In this document: piece after piece, positions 41,528 to 50,350 of the stretch
How the letters are laid out: each line of letters opens with the position of its first letter
Numbering within the stretch: the first letter of the stretch is position 1
Source: JAICQM01 sp963781555
GTDB lineage: Bacteria; Chloroflexota; Limnocylindria; QHBO01
Length of the DNA: 64,000 bases
Assembly: GCA_963781555.1 (NCBI GenBank)
Contig: CAWAGB010000006.1
Location: 496,001-560,000 of the forward strand
Direction: 5' to 3'
The notes under the pieces: model-generated
The model's database searches: none
Seen by the model: only the letters and a program-made list of their open reading frames with translations
What the model was told of the DNA's origin: nothing
Translations under genes and position numbers: made by a program

Positions 41528-43466
41528 GGAAGGGGCTCGGCGCCGCCCTGTGCTCCTGGCGTCGGAAGCGGCGGCTGAGATCGGCGAGGTCCTCGCGGAG
41601 CAGGTCGGTGAGTCGGACACGCTCGACGCCGGCGACCGGGTAGTCGCCGCCGAAGATCACCCGCGCCAGGTCGCCGGTCGCGGCATCCTGGCCAGGGGTG
41701 AACTCGAATGCGTAGTGCAGCTCTCCGCTGGGTGCCTCGCGGACGGACCGCACGACCGACCACAGCGAGATGGGAGCGTCCTCGGGACCGAACATCACGA
41801 GGTGGCGATCTCGCTCGACGAGGCGCTCGCGGGTGGCGAGCAGCGCGCCGCCGACCGAGACATCCTGGACGCCCGCGGGGACGCCGTCGATGGACCCGGG
41901 CGCGTCGACGGCGAAGCGGACCCCGGCACGCCGCTCGCCAGCGAAGCGCAGCGACCGAACGCGCTGGATGGCGAGGTACACGAGCCCGGCATTGACGACC
42001 AGCCAGCCGAAGGCGCCCCATGCGGCCCAGGACTCGCGGTAATGGATCGGCAGCGCGCCGAGCAGCGAGAGGGCGAAGACGGTGCTGGCGATGAACGATA
42101 GCGCGAGCACCCCATTCAGCGGAGCCGGGGCGGCTGCGCGGCCGCGCTCGTCACCGGTCCGGCCCTTCGGCGTGACCATGAAGCGCGGCACGCGGGTCGT
42201 GACCAGGGTCAGGGTGGCGCGCAGGTTGGGGGTCATGCGGACCAGCTCGAAGAGGACGGAGAGCACGGGGCGGTATGCACCGCGGCCGAGCCGGTAGAGC
42301 GCCAGCTGCTGAAGTCCGTAGGTGAGGCCGAACGCCACAGCAAAGGTCAGGCCGTCGGCGAGGATCGGAATCTGGCCGGTGAGGAGGACCGCTGCGGGCA
42401 GAACGAGGAAGCCGAGGGTGCGCCAGCTGTCGAACCAGCCGAGCAGCGTCGCGGCGTAGCCAAGGCGTTGGGCCAGGGTCAGGCCGGGCACCAGCATCGG
42501 GTTCTCGACCTTGAGGACCTGCATGGCACCGGTTCCCCAACGGTTGCGCTGGAGCTGGTACTGGGCGGCATCGTCGGCCGCCAGGCCGCGGGCAAGCACC
42601 TCGTTGTGGTAGACGCTCTTCCAGCCGGCGCGGTGGAAGCGGATGGTGGTGTGGATGTCCTCGGTGATCGTTTCGACCGCGCAGCCGCCCACCGCTCGGA
42701 GGGCATCGGCACGCACCACGGCGTTCGTCCCGCACCAGAAGGCCGCGTTCCAGCGGTTCTTGCCCGGCTGGATGAGGCGGTAGAAGAGGGTCTGCTCGTG
42801 GAACTGCTCCCCGAAGGTCGTCCCGCCACCGTGCTCGAAACTGGTGACGTTGTAGAACTCCTGCGGGGTCTGCACCACGGCGACACCACGGTCGCGGAAG
42901 TAGCCCAGCGTGTTGCGCAGGAAATCGCGGCGCGCGACGTGATCGGCGTCGAGGATGGCGAGCAGGTCGGCCCGCACGACACCGAGCGCATGGTTCACGT
43001 TGCCGGCCTTTGCGTGCTCGTGGGTCGGGCGGGTCAGGTATCGCGCGCCGAGGTCCTCGGCCATGCGACGCACTTCCGGTCGATCCCCGTCGTCGAGGAC
43101 CCAGGTCTCGTGGGCCGGCTCGAGGGCGATCGCAGCGGCGACGGTGGGCAGCAAGATCTCGCGTCCCTCGTTGAAGGTCGGGATCAGCACCGCAACCGAG
43201 AGGTCGGGGTCCGGCTCCAGCAGCGGCGGACGACGGTCAATGTCCCACAGGCTGAAGGTGAAGAGCCCCAGGCCCAGCGCTGCGTGAAGCTCCAGGATCA
43301 GCATCGGGACGGCGATGTACCAGCCCGCCCAATTGACGGTGGAGGTCGCGCGCCACACCAGATAGGCCGCTGTCGCGACGAGCGCGACGACGGCGAGCAG
43401 CCGGGTTGTCTGGGAGCGCGCGGCCGGCTCGCGGGGAGGCAGGCGAAACGTGTGGGCTTCGATCAC
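41502..43466 (-). CDS. bcsA: Cellulose-synthase-type processive glycosyltransferase with PilZ domain
   Basis: The 654 residues have two N-terminal TM helices, then a GT2 domain with LIPTFNEG, DDGDRPEVR, DADHVARRDF, the acceptor motif ETITEDIHTT and QLQRNRWGTGAMQV (Q/RxxRW). More TM helices follow, and then a PilZ domain with RRAGVRF (RxxxR) and DVSVGG (D/NxSxxG). These are the c-di-GMP contacts that activate BcsA. No bcsB, bcsC or bcsZ is adjacent, so the polymer may differ from cellulose. The start is GTG 43466, with a perfect 17-bp palindrome 15 bp upstream. Confidence 0.82.
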   Translation of the reverse strand: MIEAHTFRLPPREPAARSQTTRLLAVVALVATAAYLVWRATSTVNWAGWYIAVPMLILELHAALGLGLFTFSLWDIDRRPPLLEPDPDLSVAVLIPTFNEGREILLPTVAAAIALEPAHETWVLDDGDRPEVRRMAEDLGARYLTRPTHEHAKAGNVNHALGVVRADLLAILDADHVARRDFLRNTLGYFRDRGVAVVQTPQEFYNVTSFEHGGGTTFGEQFHEQTLFYRLIQPGKNRWNAAFWCGTNAVVRADALRAVGGCAVETITEDIHTTIRFHRAGWKSVYHNEVLARGLAADDAAQYQLQRNRWGTGAMQVLKVENPMLVPGLTLAQRLGYAATLLGWFDSWRTLGFLVLPAAVLLTGQIPILADGLTFAVAFGLTYGLQQLALYRLGRGAYRPVLSVLFELVRMTPNLRATLTLVTTRVPRFMVTPKGRTGDERGRAAAPAPLNGVLALSFIASTVFALSLLGALPIHYRESWAAWGAFGWLVVNAGLVYLAIQRVRSLRFAGERRAGVRFAVDAPGSIDGVPAGVQDVSVGGALLATRERLVERDRHLVMFGPEDAPISLWSVVRSVREAPSGELHYAFEFTPGQDAATGDLARVIFGGDYPVAGVERVRLTDLLREDLADLSRRFRRQEHRAAPSPFLSAPPEGA

Positions 43467-43481
43467 GACTGCATTGAGCCG

Positions 43482-43498
43482 CGGATGGGGCCCATCCG
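43482..43498. promoter_or_regulatory. Perfect 17-bp palindrome upstream of bcsA
   Basis: Arms CGGATGGG and CCCATCCG flank a single G. It lies 15 bp before the GTG of the glycosyltransferase, where a repressor or activator could sit. No known factor is matched. Confidence 0.35.
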
Positions 43499-43654
43499 GC
43501 GATGACCCGATCTACCCATCGGACCCCCGTACCCCCCGCCCCCGGACGAAACGTGGTGCGGCATGGCACCATCGACCCGCAACGGGGTTGCCCGGGGTCT
43601 CCCCGCTCTGGCATCCTCGCCGTTCACGCGGGTAGGGCGTGCCCTCGCCCCCCA

Positions 43655-44677
43655 ATGACCCACCGCGTGCCTGTGTGGAGCGTGTTCGTGCGGCGACCGC
43701 TGACGGTCCTCGTTGCCCTGGCCCTGGCGATCGGCCTGGCGGGGCTCTCAAGTCCCGCGCGCGGTGCGGCGCCGGCGGTCAAGGTGGCCATCATCGTCGG
43801 CCCGGTCGGTACTGAGCTGACGCCGGTCTACATCCAGATCGCGGAGACCGCCGCGAAGACCGCCGAGTCACATGGCGCCACCGTCGCCCGGGCCTACTCG
43901 CCGGCCGCAGACGCGGACCACGTCATTGCCGCCGTGCAGGACGCCAACATCGTCGTGTACCTCGGCCACGGCGTCGGCACGCCGAACCCGTACAGCTCGC
44001 AGCCCAACCCCGAGACGACCAACGGGTGGGGCCTCAACGGACCGAGCCGGCGCGGGGACCACAGCGACTCATGGAAGGACGGCACGCTCCAGTACTACGG
44101 CGAGGCGTGGATCGTCGAGCACGCCCACCCGGCGCCGGGCTGGGCGATGATCTACTCGAACGCTTGCTACGCGGCAGGTGCCGCCGAGCCGCAGATGGCC
44201 CCGGCGTCACTGGAGGAGGCCGTCGCACGCGTCAGTGCCTACAGCCAGACCCCGCTCACCGCGATGGGCGCCAGTGCCTACTTCGCAACCGACTTCTTCG
44301 AGGGTGCTGCGCACCTCATCGATCGCATGCTCGCCGATCCCACCGCCACATATGGCGACGTCTTCGCCGGTGAGGCCAGCTTCGACCCCGCCAGTCTCAC
44401 CCGGGTGAACGCTGGCGGAGCGTCGGAGGTGTGGCTCCACCGGTCGAGCTACTTCGAGGGCAAGGTCGACTATTGGTACGCCTTCGCGGGCGACCCGACG
44501 GCGTCCCCCGCCGCCCAGATGCTGGCGGAGACCGCGGTCGCCGCTGTGCAGAGCGTCACCGTGATCGCCCCGCCACCCGCACCGGTGGCGGCCGATGTGC
44601 TCGTGGAGCGCGCCCGTCCAGCGCCGGCCATCTCAGCCGCAAAGGGTCGCCCGGTGCCCGTGGGCGCCGCCGACTAG
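43655..44677 (+). CDS. Secreted protein with a clan CD-like His-Gly/Ala-Cys pair
   Basis: The 340 residues have a signal peptide (RRPLTVLVALALAIGLAG, cleavage near residue 38). The core has two hydrophobic strands each ending in a candidate catalytic residue: ANIVVYLGHGVGTP (His105-Gly106) and GWAMIYSNACYAAG (Ala170-Cys171). That H-G ... A-C arrangement and spacing is the clan CD pattern (caspase, gingipain, CHAT). FEGAAHLIDRMLAD and VWLHRSSYFEGKVDYWYAFA are further conserved-looking blocks. The tail is Ala/Pro-rich. I do not recognise a named family. Peptidase activity is inference. Confidence 0.55.
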   Translation: MTHRVPVWSVFVRRPLTVLVALALAIGLAGLSSPARGAAPAVKVAIIVGPVGTELTPVYIQIAETAAKTAESHGATVARAYSPAADADHVIAAVQDANIVVYLGHGVGTPNPYSSQPNPETTNGWGLNGPSRRGDHSDSWKDGTLQYYGEAWIVEHAHPAPGWAMIYSNACYAAGAAEPQMAPASLEEAVARVSAYSQTPLTAMGASAYFATDFFEGAAHLIDRMLADPTATYGDVFAGEASFDPASLTRVNAGGASEVWLHRSSYFEGKVDYWYAFAGDPTASPAAQMLAETAVAAVQSVTVIAPPPAPVAADVLVERARPAPAISAAKGRPVPVGAAD

Positions 44678-44689
44678 GACCTCCGGCGG

Positions 44690-46210
44690 TCAGCTCACGC
44701 TGACCTGGATGCCGTGGTAGCCGCGGGCGCCGTCCGGCGCCGGCTCGGTGATCCGCTCCTCTTGCAGGTTCCCGTCGCCGTCCGTGGCCCGCACCCGCAG
44801 GCGATGGCTGCCGGGCATGGCATCCCAGCGGAAGATCCACTGCACCCATGTCTCATCGCTGATCGCCGGGCCCAGGCCCGCCGCCTGCCACGGCCCGTCG
44901 TCGACCTGGACCTCCACAGCCGACACGCCACGCGTCGGAGCCCACGCCACACCCGCCACCGCCACCTGACCGCGCGGCACGCTGCCGCCGCCGGGGACGT
45001 CGATCCGCGACTGCAGAAGGATCGGTCCCTCCTTCGCCCAGCCGAGCGGGATCCAGTAGCCGTCGAACGCCTCCAGGGTGGTCAGGTTGATATTGGTCAG
45101 CCACTTGGTGGCCGACACGTAGCCGTAGAGCCCGGGGACGATGAGGCGTGCCGGGAAGCCATGTGCCGCCGTCAGCGGCTGGTCGTTCATGCCCACCGCC
45201 AGGAGCGCCCCCGCGCCCGGACCATCCAGCCAGCGAGTCGGGAAGCCAGCGGTCCAGCCATCGAATGCCTTCCCCACCACCTGGGTCGCCCTCGGGGAGA
45301 CACCTGCCTCGTCAAGCAGATCGCGCAACGGCACGCCGCTCCACTTCGCATTGCCCACCAGCTTGCCGCCCACCTCGTTGCTGACGCATGCGATGGTCAC
45401 GTAGCGCTCCACCTGCGGGCGGGCCAGCAGATCCGCGTAGGTCAACGTGATGGGACGGTCGACCATCCCATCGATGGTCACCGACCATGTCGCCGCGTCC
45501 AGCCGCGGAATCAGCAGCTTGGTGTCGATTCGATAGAAGTCCTCCGTCGGGACGACGAGTGGCGACACGCCGTCCACCTCGATCGCGCCGACCGGCAGCG
45601 GTGGCGCGGATGCAGCGGACGAGGGCAGCGCGGTCGGCACCGGCCCTCCCACCCCTCGCGGCTGGCGCTCCAGCAGGTAGCGCCCGATGCCGCCGCCCAC
45701 GATCGCCAACGCCCCGAACGCCAGCGCCGAGCCGAGGAACTGACGGCGCTCCCAGGCCGGCATCTCGGCAGCGGGGCGACCGTCGACCGCACCCAGCAGG
45801 CGCCGCATCGCGAAGATGCTCGTGCCAACGGCGAGCACTGCGGACAGCACCGCCAGGATCGGATCGACGAGCGGATCCCGCAGGCTCGCCGCGGCGGCAC
45901 CCGCTGCCACTACCGCGAAGCCGGCAGCGGCGATGCGCCTGTCACGGCGCCCGACCACGCCCAACCCCGCGGCGATCAGGAGCGCGACCACGGCCACCAG
46001 AAGGTTGAGGGCCAGCTTGTCCGCCTCCCCCACCAGGTCCACCACGAACTGCTTGGCGCCGGGCGGCTGGAGGTCGATGACCAGCGCACCGATGGACGTC
46101 ACCAGCGACGGTGCGCCATCGACGAGGCCGGCGAACAGCTCGCTCGCCGCCAGGCCGGCGCCACCGGCGACGAGACCGGCGAGCGCGGGACGGATCCAGG
46201 ACCGATGCAT
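44690..46210 (-). CDS. Sulfite-oxidase-family molybdopterin enzyme, membrane anchored
   Basis: The 506 residues have about five N-terminal hydrophobic segments (1-185) and then an oxidoreductase molybdopterin domain: RPITLTYADLLARPQVERYV, IACVSNEVGGKLVGNAKWSG (Cys as Mo ligand), AAHGFPARLIVPGLYGYVSA and the Mo-cofactor dimerisation domain (VAWAPTRGVSAVEVQVDDGP). Membrane-tethered relatives act on extracytoplasmic sulfite or methionine sulfoxide. The substrate here is unknown. ATG 46210 is preceded by CAGACT at 6 nt, the same hexamer as in the merR promoter. Confidence 0.85.
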   Translation of the reverse strand: MHRSWIRPALAGLVAGGAGLAASELFAGLVDGAPSLVTSIGALVIDLQPPGAKQFVVDLVGEADKLALNLLVAVVALLIAAGLGVVGRRDRRIAAAGFAVVAAGAAAASLRDPLVDPILAVLSAVLAVGTSIFAMRRLLGAVDGRPAAEMPAWERRQFLGSALAFGALAIVGGGIGRYLLERQPRGVGGPVPTALPSSAASAPPLPVGAIEVDGVSPLVVPTEDFYRIDTKLLIPRLDAATWSVTIDGMVDRPITLTYADLLARPQVERYVTIACVSNEVGGKLVGNAKWSGVPLRDLLDEAGVSPRATQVVGKAFDGWTAGFPTRWLDGPGAGALLAVGMNDQPLTAAHGFPARLIVPGLYGYVSATKWLTNINLTTLEAFDGYWIPLGWAKEGPILLQSRIDVPGGGSVPRGQVAVAGVAWAPTRGVSAVEVQVDDGPWQAAGLGPAISDETWVQWIFRWDAMPGSHRLRVRATDGDGNLQEERITEPAPDGARGYHGIQVSVS

Positions 46211-46306
46211 CGGCACAGTCTGGACCGGATTCGCGTCACGCGTGCGCCGCGCCATGGGGACCGATGCCCGATACTCGCGCCACCACCCGCAGATGGAGCC
46301 CCCGCC

Positions 46307-47677
46307 GTGCCTTCCGGCATCGATCCGGCCCGGGTCACCGAGCTCTTCGACGACGAGGTGGCGACCTTCGTCGCCGCACATCCCACCTCGCAGTCGCTCT
46401 TCGAACGTGCCCGCGCCTCGCTGCTCGGCGGGGTGCCGATGAACTGGATGAGCAAGTGGCCGGGGCCCTTCCCGCCGTTCGTGGCGTCCGCCGCCGGAGC
46501 CCACTTCACCTGCGTCGATGGCCACGACTACGTCGACCTGTGCCTGGGCGACACCGGCGCCATGACCGGCCACGCCCCGGAGGCGACGGTGCGTGCCATC
46601 CAGCGACAGCTGGCCCGCGGGATCACCCTGATGCTGCCGACCGAGGACGGCGCCATTGTCGGCGAGGAGCTCACGCGTCGCTTCGGGCTGCCGTTCTGGC
46701 AGTTCACTCTCACCGCCACCGATGCCAACCGATTTGCCATCCGCATCGCGCGGCAGGTCACCGGGCGGCCGAAGATCCTCGTCTTCAACTGGTGCTACCA
46801 CGGCTCCGTCGACGAGTCATTCGCCACCCTGAACGGCGAGGGCGAGGTGGTGGCACGCGACGGGAACATCGGTCCGCCGGTGGCGCTGGAGGGGACGACG
46901 CGGGTCGTCGAATGGAACGACGTGGCCGGGCTGGAGGCCGCGCTGGCGCACGGCGACGTGGCCGCCGTGCTGACGGAGCCGGCGCTGACCAACATCGGAA
47001 TCGTCCATCCGGATCCCGGCTTCCACGAATCGCTGCGCGAGCTCACCCGACGCCACGGGACGCTGCTCATCATCGACGAGACGCACACGCTGTGTGCCGG
47101 TCCGGGCGGCATGACCGCGGCACACGGCCTCCAGCCGGACATGCTGGTGGTCGGCAAGCCGATCGCAGGCGGCCTGCCCGCGGGGACCTACGGCATGAGC
47201 GCCGACGTCGCGGCGCGCATCGCGAGGGAGATCGAGCTCGAGCAGTGTGACGTGGGCGGCATCGGCGGCACCCTGGCCGGCAACGCGCTCAGCCTGGCCG
47301 CCATGCGCGCCACGTTGACGGAGGTGCTCACCGACGATGCATACCGCCACACCGTCCCGCTGGCCGAGCGCTGGGCCGCGGGGGTGGACGACACCATCCG
47401 CGCGACCGGCCTTCCGTGGCACGTCACGCGGCTCGGCAACCGCGCCGAGTACCTCTTCGGGCCGAACCGGCCACGCACCGGCTCCGAGGCGGCGGCAATG
47501 GACGACTTCACCCTGCAGCGCCTGACCCATCTGTTCGCGCTCAACCGCGGCGTCCTGCTGACGCCGTTCCACAACATGGCGCTCATCGCGCCGCAGACGA
47601 CCGAGGCGGACGTGGACCGCCACACCGCGCTGTTCGCTGAGATGGCCAGGCGCCTCATGGGTGCCACCACCGGGTAG
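46307..47677 (+). CDS. Class III PLP-dependent aminotransferase (GSA-aminomutase-like)
   Basis: The 456 residues have DGHDYVDLCLGDTGAMTGHA, LPTEDGAIVGEELTRRFGLP, FNWCYHGSVDESFATL, the PLP-ring Asp in IIDETHTLCAG (Asp257) and Lys284 in VVGKPIAGGLPAG. The fold and motifs match the glutamate-1-semialdehyde aminomutase/transaminase branch. It is longer than HemL and has no tetrapyrrole genes nearby, so a different amine substrate is likely. The start is GTG 46307 with an SD-like TGGAGCC upstream. Confidence 0.82.
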   Translation: MPSGIDPARVTELFDDEVATFVAAHPTSQSLFERARASLLGGVPMNWMSKWPGPFPPFVASAAGAHFTCVDGHDYVDLCLGDTGAMTGHAPEATVRAIQRQLARGITLMLPTEDGAIVGEELTRRFGLPFWQFTLTATDANRFAIRIARQVTGRPKILVFNWCYHGSVDESFATLNGEGEVVARDGNIGPPVALEGTTRVVEWNDVAGLEAALAHGDVAAVLTEPALTNIGIVHPDPGFHESLRELTRRHGTLLIIDETHTLCAGPGGMTAAHGLQPDMLVVGKPIAGGLPAGTYGMSADVAARIAREIELEQCDVGGIGGTLAGNALSLAAMRATLTEVLTDDAYRHTVPLAERWAAGVDDTIRATGLPWHVTRLGNRAEYLFGPNRPRTGSEAAAMDDFTLQRLTHLFALNRGVLLTPFHNMALIAPQTTEADVDRHTALFAEMARRLMGATTG

Positions 47678-47757
47678 GAGGGCCTACGTCATCCGTCGCA
47701 TGCGCCATACGCCCCGCGTCCGTGGTGGCCGCCCCGGCGGGCGCTGAGGATGCCCGC

Positions 47758-48189
47758 ATGAATGCAGTCGCCCTCTCAAGGTCCAGGACCACTCCGCGAC
47801 CCGGCCTGACCGCCCGTCGCTGGCTCATCGTCCTCGTCGCCGTCGAGGGCGTGGCAGCGCTGTGCGCCGCTGTGGCACTCGCCCTGAGTGCCCCCACCGC
47901 CGAGAACATGCTGGGTGGCAGCCTGGGAAGCCAGGCGGCAGTCGCCGCGCTCCTGCTGGCCGGTCTCTCCGCCGTGCTCGCCGTGGCTGCGTTCAACGTG
48001 ACCGGGGCGCTCCTCCGCGACCGTCCGATGGCCGAGGCAAGCGCGGCCGGCATCCAGGCCACGATCCTGGGGGGCGCCGCCATCGGCCTCGCGACCGCCG
48101 GGATGCTGCCATCGCTCGTCGCGACGGCGGGACTCGCCGTGCTCGGCCTGCTGCTGGTCCTCCTGAGTCGGGGCTCCGCCCGCCGCTAG
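47758..48189 (+). CDS. Hypothetical four-helix membrane protein
   Basis: The 143 residues have four predicted TM helices (RRWLIVLVAVEGVAALCAAV, AAVAALLLAGLSAVLAVAAF, AGIQATILGGAAIGLATAGM, VATAGLAVLGLLLVLLSRG). No domain is recognised. The stop shares CTAG with convergent msrB. Confidence 0.6.
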   Translation: MNAVALSRSRTTPRPGLTARRWLIVLVAVEGVAALCAAVALALSAPTAENMLGGSLGSQAAVAALLLAGLSAVLAVAAFNVTGALLRDRPMAEASAAGIQATILGGAAIGLATAGMLPSLVATAGLAVLGLLLVLLSRGSARR

Positions 48190-48602
48190 CCCTCCGGCGT
48201 CGGTTCGGGCTGGAGCTCCAGCGCCGCCGAGTTGATGCAGTAGCGCAACCCGGTCGGCTGGTCCGGCGCGTCGTCGAACACGTGGCCCAGGTGGCCGCCG
48301 CACGCCGCGCAGCTCACCTCCGTGCGCGTCATGAAGAACGTGCGATCGGTCGTCGTCTCGACCGCGCCATCCTCAGCCGGCGCGTAGAACGACGGCCATC
48401 CGGACCCGGACTCGAACTTGGTGCCGGCGGGGAAGAGCACCGCGCCGCAGCCGGCGCATCGGTACGTGCCATCGGCATGCTCGTCCCAGTACTTGCCGGT
48501 GAATGGCCGCTCGGTCCCCTTCTCGCGGAGTACGTGGTACTGCTCGGGGGTGAGCTCCGCGCGCCAGTCGGCGTCGGAGCGATCGATCTTCTCGCGTGTC
48601 AT
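48186..48602 (-). CDS. msrB: Peptide methionine (R)-S-oxide reductase MsrB
   Basis: This enzyme reduces methionine-R-sulfoxide in oxidised proteins. The 138 residues have the zinc Cys pairs CAGC (49-52) and CAAC (98-101), GSGWPSFYAP and the catalytic Cys122 in RYCINSAALEL. It has no signal peptide, so it is cytoplasmic. It is divergent from a MarR regulator, 92 bp apart, which may respond to oxidants. Confidence 0.95.
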   Translation of the reverse strand: MTREKIDRSDADWRAELTPEQYHVLREKGTERPFTGKYWDEHADGTYRCAGCGAVLFPAGTKFESGSGWPSFYAPAEDGAVETTTDRTFFMTRTEVSCAACGGHLGHVFDDAPDQPTGLRYCINSAALELQPEPTPEG

Positions 48603-48608
48603 GGCACC

Positions 48609-48614
48609 AGCCTA
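48609..48614 (-). promoter_or_regulatory. TANNNT -10 box (leaderless start of msrB)
   Basis: On the minus strand TAGGCT lies 6 nt before the ATG at 48602. Confidence 0.45.
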
Positions 48615-48647
48615 CGCCGGCGACGTGAAGCGAGCGTGGGCGTCGGG

Positions 48648-48687
48648 TGACGTTCTCTTGACGTAAAAAGAAATGACGTGCCACAAT
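48648..48687 (+). promoter_or_regulatory. marR promoter with three TGACGT direct repeats
   Basis: TGACGT occurs at 48648, 48659 and 48674. The middle copy overlaps a -35 TTGACG (48658-48663), followed 18 bp later by -10 CACAAT (48682-48687), 7 nt before the ATG. Repression by the MarR product is inferred. Confidence 0.5.
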
Positions 48688-48694
48688 CGCCAGC

Positions 48695-49228
48695 ATGAAG
48701 ACCCGCGCCACCGCGGTCGAGGAGCAGGACTGGATCGACGCGCGGCTGCACATCTGGGGCGCCGAGCTGCCCGAGCTCGACCTCGCGACGGAAGGCATCG
48801 TCGAGCGCATCCAGAAGCTGGCCGCCCGGTTCAACCACGAGATGGATCTCACCCTGCGCGAGTTCGAGCTGAAGCGCGGGGAATGGCACCTCCTCGCCGC
48901 CCTGCGCAAGAGCGGTCCACCCTATCGCCGCTCGCCGGGGCAGCTGTCCGAGGATCTCGGGCTCTCGTCGGGAGCCATGACCCACCGGCTGGACCGGATG
49001 GAAACGGCCGGCCTCATTCGCCGCCTCCCGGATCCCGACGACAGACGGTCGCTGCAGATCGAGCTGACCGATGCGGGCTGGCAGCTCTGGCAGGACTCGA
49101 CCGGCACCCAGGCGCGCAAGGAGGCACTCATCGCCGAGGCGCTGACCGCTGAGGAGAAAGAACAGCTGAACGTCCTGCTGCGGCGTCTGATGCTCGCCTT
49201 CGAGCGCGACGCAGCTCCTCGGGGCTAG
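48695..49228 (+). CDS. MarR-family transcriptional regulator
   Basis: The 177 residues carry a winged helix at about 60-125 (REFELKRGEWHLLAALRKSG, PGQLSEDLGLSSGAMTHRLD, GLIRRLPDPDDRRSLQIELT). The DDRRS wing is diagnostic of MarR. An N-terminal extension of about 40 residues helps dimerise. It is divergent from msrB, so redox or phenolic sensing is plausible. The stop shares CTAG with the phosphatase gene. Confidence 0.88.
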   Translation: MKTRATAVEEQDWIDARLHIWGAELPELDLATEGIVERIQKLAARFNHEMDLTLREFELKRGEWHLLAALRKSGPPYRRSPGQLSEDLGLSSGAMTHRLDRMETAGLIRRLPDPDDRRSLQIELTDAGWQLWQDSTGTQARKEALIAEALTAEEKEQLNVLLRRLMLAFERDAAPRG

Positions 49229-49773
49229 TCCGGGGCCGCCGCCGTGCGCTCGGCATAGGCCCGGACGAACGCCTCCTGGGCCGGCGTCTCCACCGCGGTG
49301 GGATTCCGCACCCGTCGCACGGTGGCAATGGCGTCATCAGCGTCGTGTCCGCGCGCCACGAGGGCACATGCCGCAACCGTCCCCGTTCGGCCCACTCCGC
49401 CCATGCAGGCGACGGCCACGTTCCCGTAGGCGCGCGCCGCCGCGACCGCGGCCAGGATCTCGTCCATCGCTGCCAGGTCGGCGGGAGGCGATCCATCGGG
49501 CATGGGGAACCGCGTTACGGGCGGCTGCCAGGTGCCGGGGCTCCGCCCCGGTGTCCCGAACCGGTCGAGCTCCGCGTCCTCGATCAGCAGGAAGAGGCGC
49601 ACCACGCCCGCATCTCGCAGCGAAGCGAGGTCGGCATCAAGGTCTCGGTCGTACACGCGTCCCGGATACCGGAAGGATGGTCCCCGCTTGCCGGGCAGGA
49701 AGGTGAGCCCGATGTCCCCGCCGCTGTCGTCCTCCACGCCGAGCCAGTCGATACGCAGCGGCGCGTCACGCAT
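49225..49773 (-). CDS. Dual-specificity-type protein phosphatase
   Basis: The 182 residues have the phosphatase P-loop AVACMGGVGRTGTVAA, where Cys123 to Arg129 follow CX5R. The general-acid loop is RFPMPDGSPP (Asp93). The layout (DRDLDADLASLRDAGVVRLF before the acid loop) resembles CDKN3-like bacterial phosphatases. It lies 3 bp after DUF3090 and is probably co-transcribed with it. Confidence 0.82.
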   Translation of the reverse strand: MRDAPLRIDWLGVEDDSGGDIGLTFLPGKRGPSFRYPGRVYDRDLDADLASLRDAGVVRLFLLIEDAELDRFGTPGRSPGTWQPPVTRFPMPDGSPPADLAAMDEILAAVAAARAYGNVAVACMGGVGRTGTVAACALVARGHDADDAIATVRRVRNPTAVETPAQEAFVRAYAERTAAAPD

Positions 49774-49776
49774 CGG

Positions 49777-50310
49777 TCAGTTGAGGTGGCTGTTGGCCCG
49801 CGGGCAGAGATGGCCGCGCTCGTCGATGGCCTGGCCGCAGAACGGGCAGGTGGGCCGCCCGGCTGAGACGAGGTCGGCAGCCCGGCGCACGAAGTCGAGC
49901 GCGGGCGCGACCGGCAGGCTGACCCGGAAGACGTCCGGCGCGTCGGGATCCTCGTCGGTGGCCTCCACGTACTCCCCCTCTTCGGAGATCGGCTGCGCCT
50001 CCAGCACCACGCGCTCGCTGCCGGCGTCCCACGCGAGGGCCAGGACGCCGACGCGAAATGCCTCGACCAGCGGCTCGTCGAGCGGCGCATCGTCGCGCAC
50101 CCCGACACCCGCGTCGGACGGCTGGTCAACGGTCTCGAGCAGGTCGGCCATGCGCGCTGCCAGGACGGCGACCTGCGACTTCTCGACGATTACGCTCACG
50201 ATTGCCGGGCCCTGCCGAGCCTGGAGGTAGAACGTCCGGTCGCCCGGCGCACCGATGGTGCCGGCGATGAAGCGGTCGGGGTCCGTGAAACGGAAGAGTC
50301 GGCGCGGCAT
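49777..50310 (-). CDS. DUF3090 family protein
   Basis: The 177 residues start MPRRLFRFTDPDRFIAGTIG. They contain GDRTFYLQARQGPAIVSVIV and end with the zinc-knuckle-like CPFCGQAIDERGHLCPRANS. This is the DUF3090 family, known mainly from Actinobacteria and Chloroflexota and often paired with phosphatase-like genes, as here. Its molecular role is unknown. Confidence 0.85.
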   Translation of the reverse strand: MPRRLFRFTDPDRFIAGTIGAPGDRTFYLQARQGPAIVSVIVEKSQVAVLAARMADLLETVDQPSDAGVGVRDDAPLDEPLVEAFRVGVLALAWDAGSERVVLEAQPISEEGEYVEATDEDPDAPDVFRVSLPVAPALDFVRRAADLVSAGRPTCPFCGQAIDERGHLCPRANSHLN

Positions 50311-50316
50311 GTTGCC

Positions 50317-50322
50317 ATCGTA
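50317..50322 (-). promoter_or_regulatory. TANNNT -10 box (leaderless start of DUF3090 gene)
   Basis: On the minus strand TACGAT lies 6 nt before the ATG at 50310. Confidence 0.45.
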
Positions 50323-50350
50323 CCGATTCAGCGTGGCCCGGACACGGGAC

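Noticed and set aside
44714..46306. Long upstream extension of the class III aminotransferase frame
   Set aside because: It lies opposite the Mo-enzyme gene; homology begins only after GTG 46307.
49225..50310. Toxin-antitoxin reading of the phosphatase/DUF3090 pair
   Set aside because: Both match unrelated conserved families, and sizes and promoter layout are not those of a TA module.
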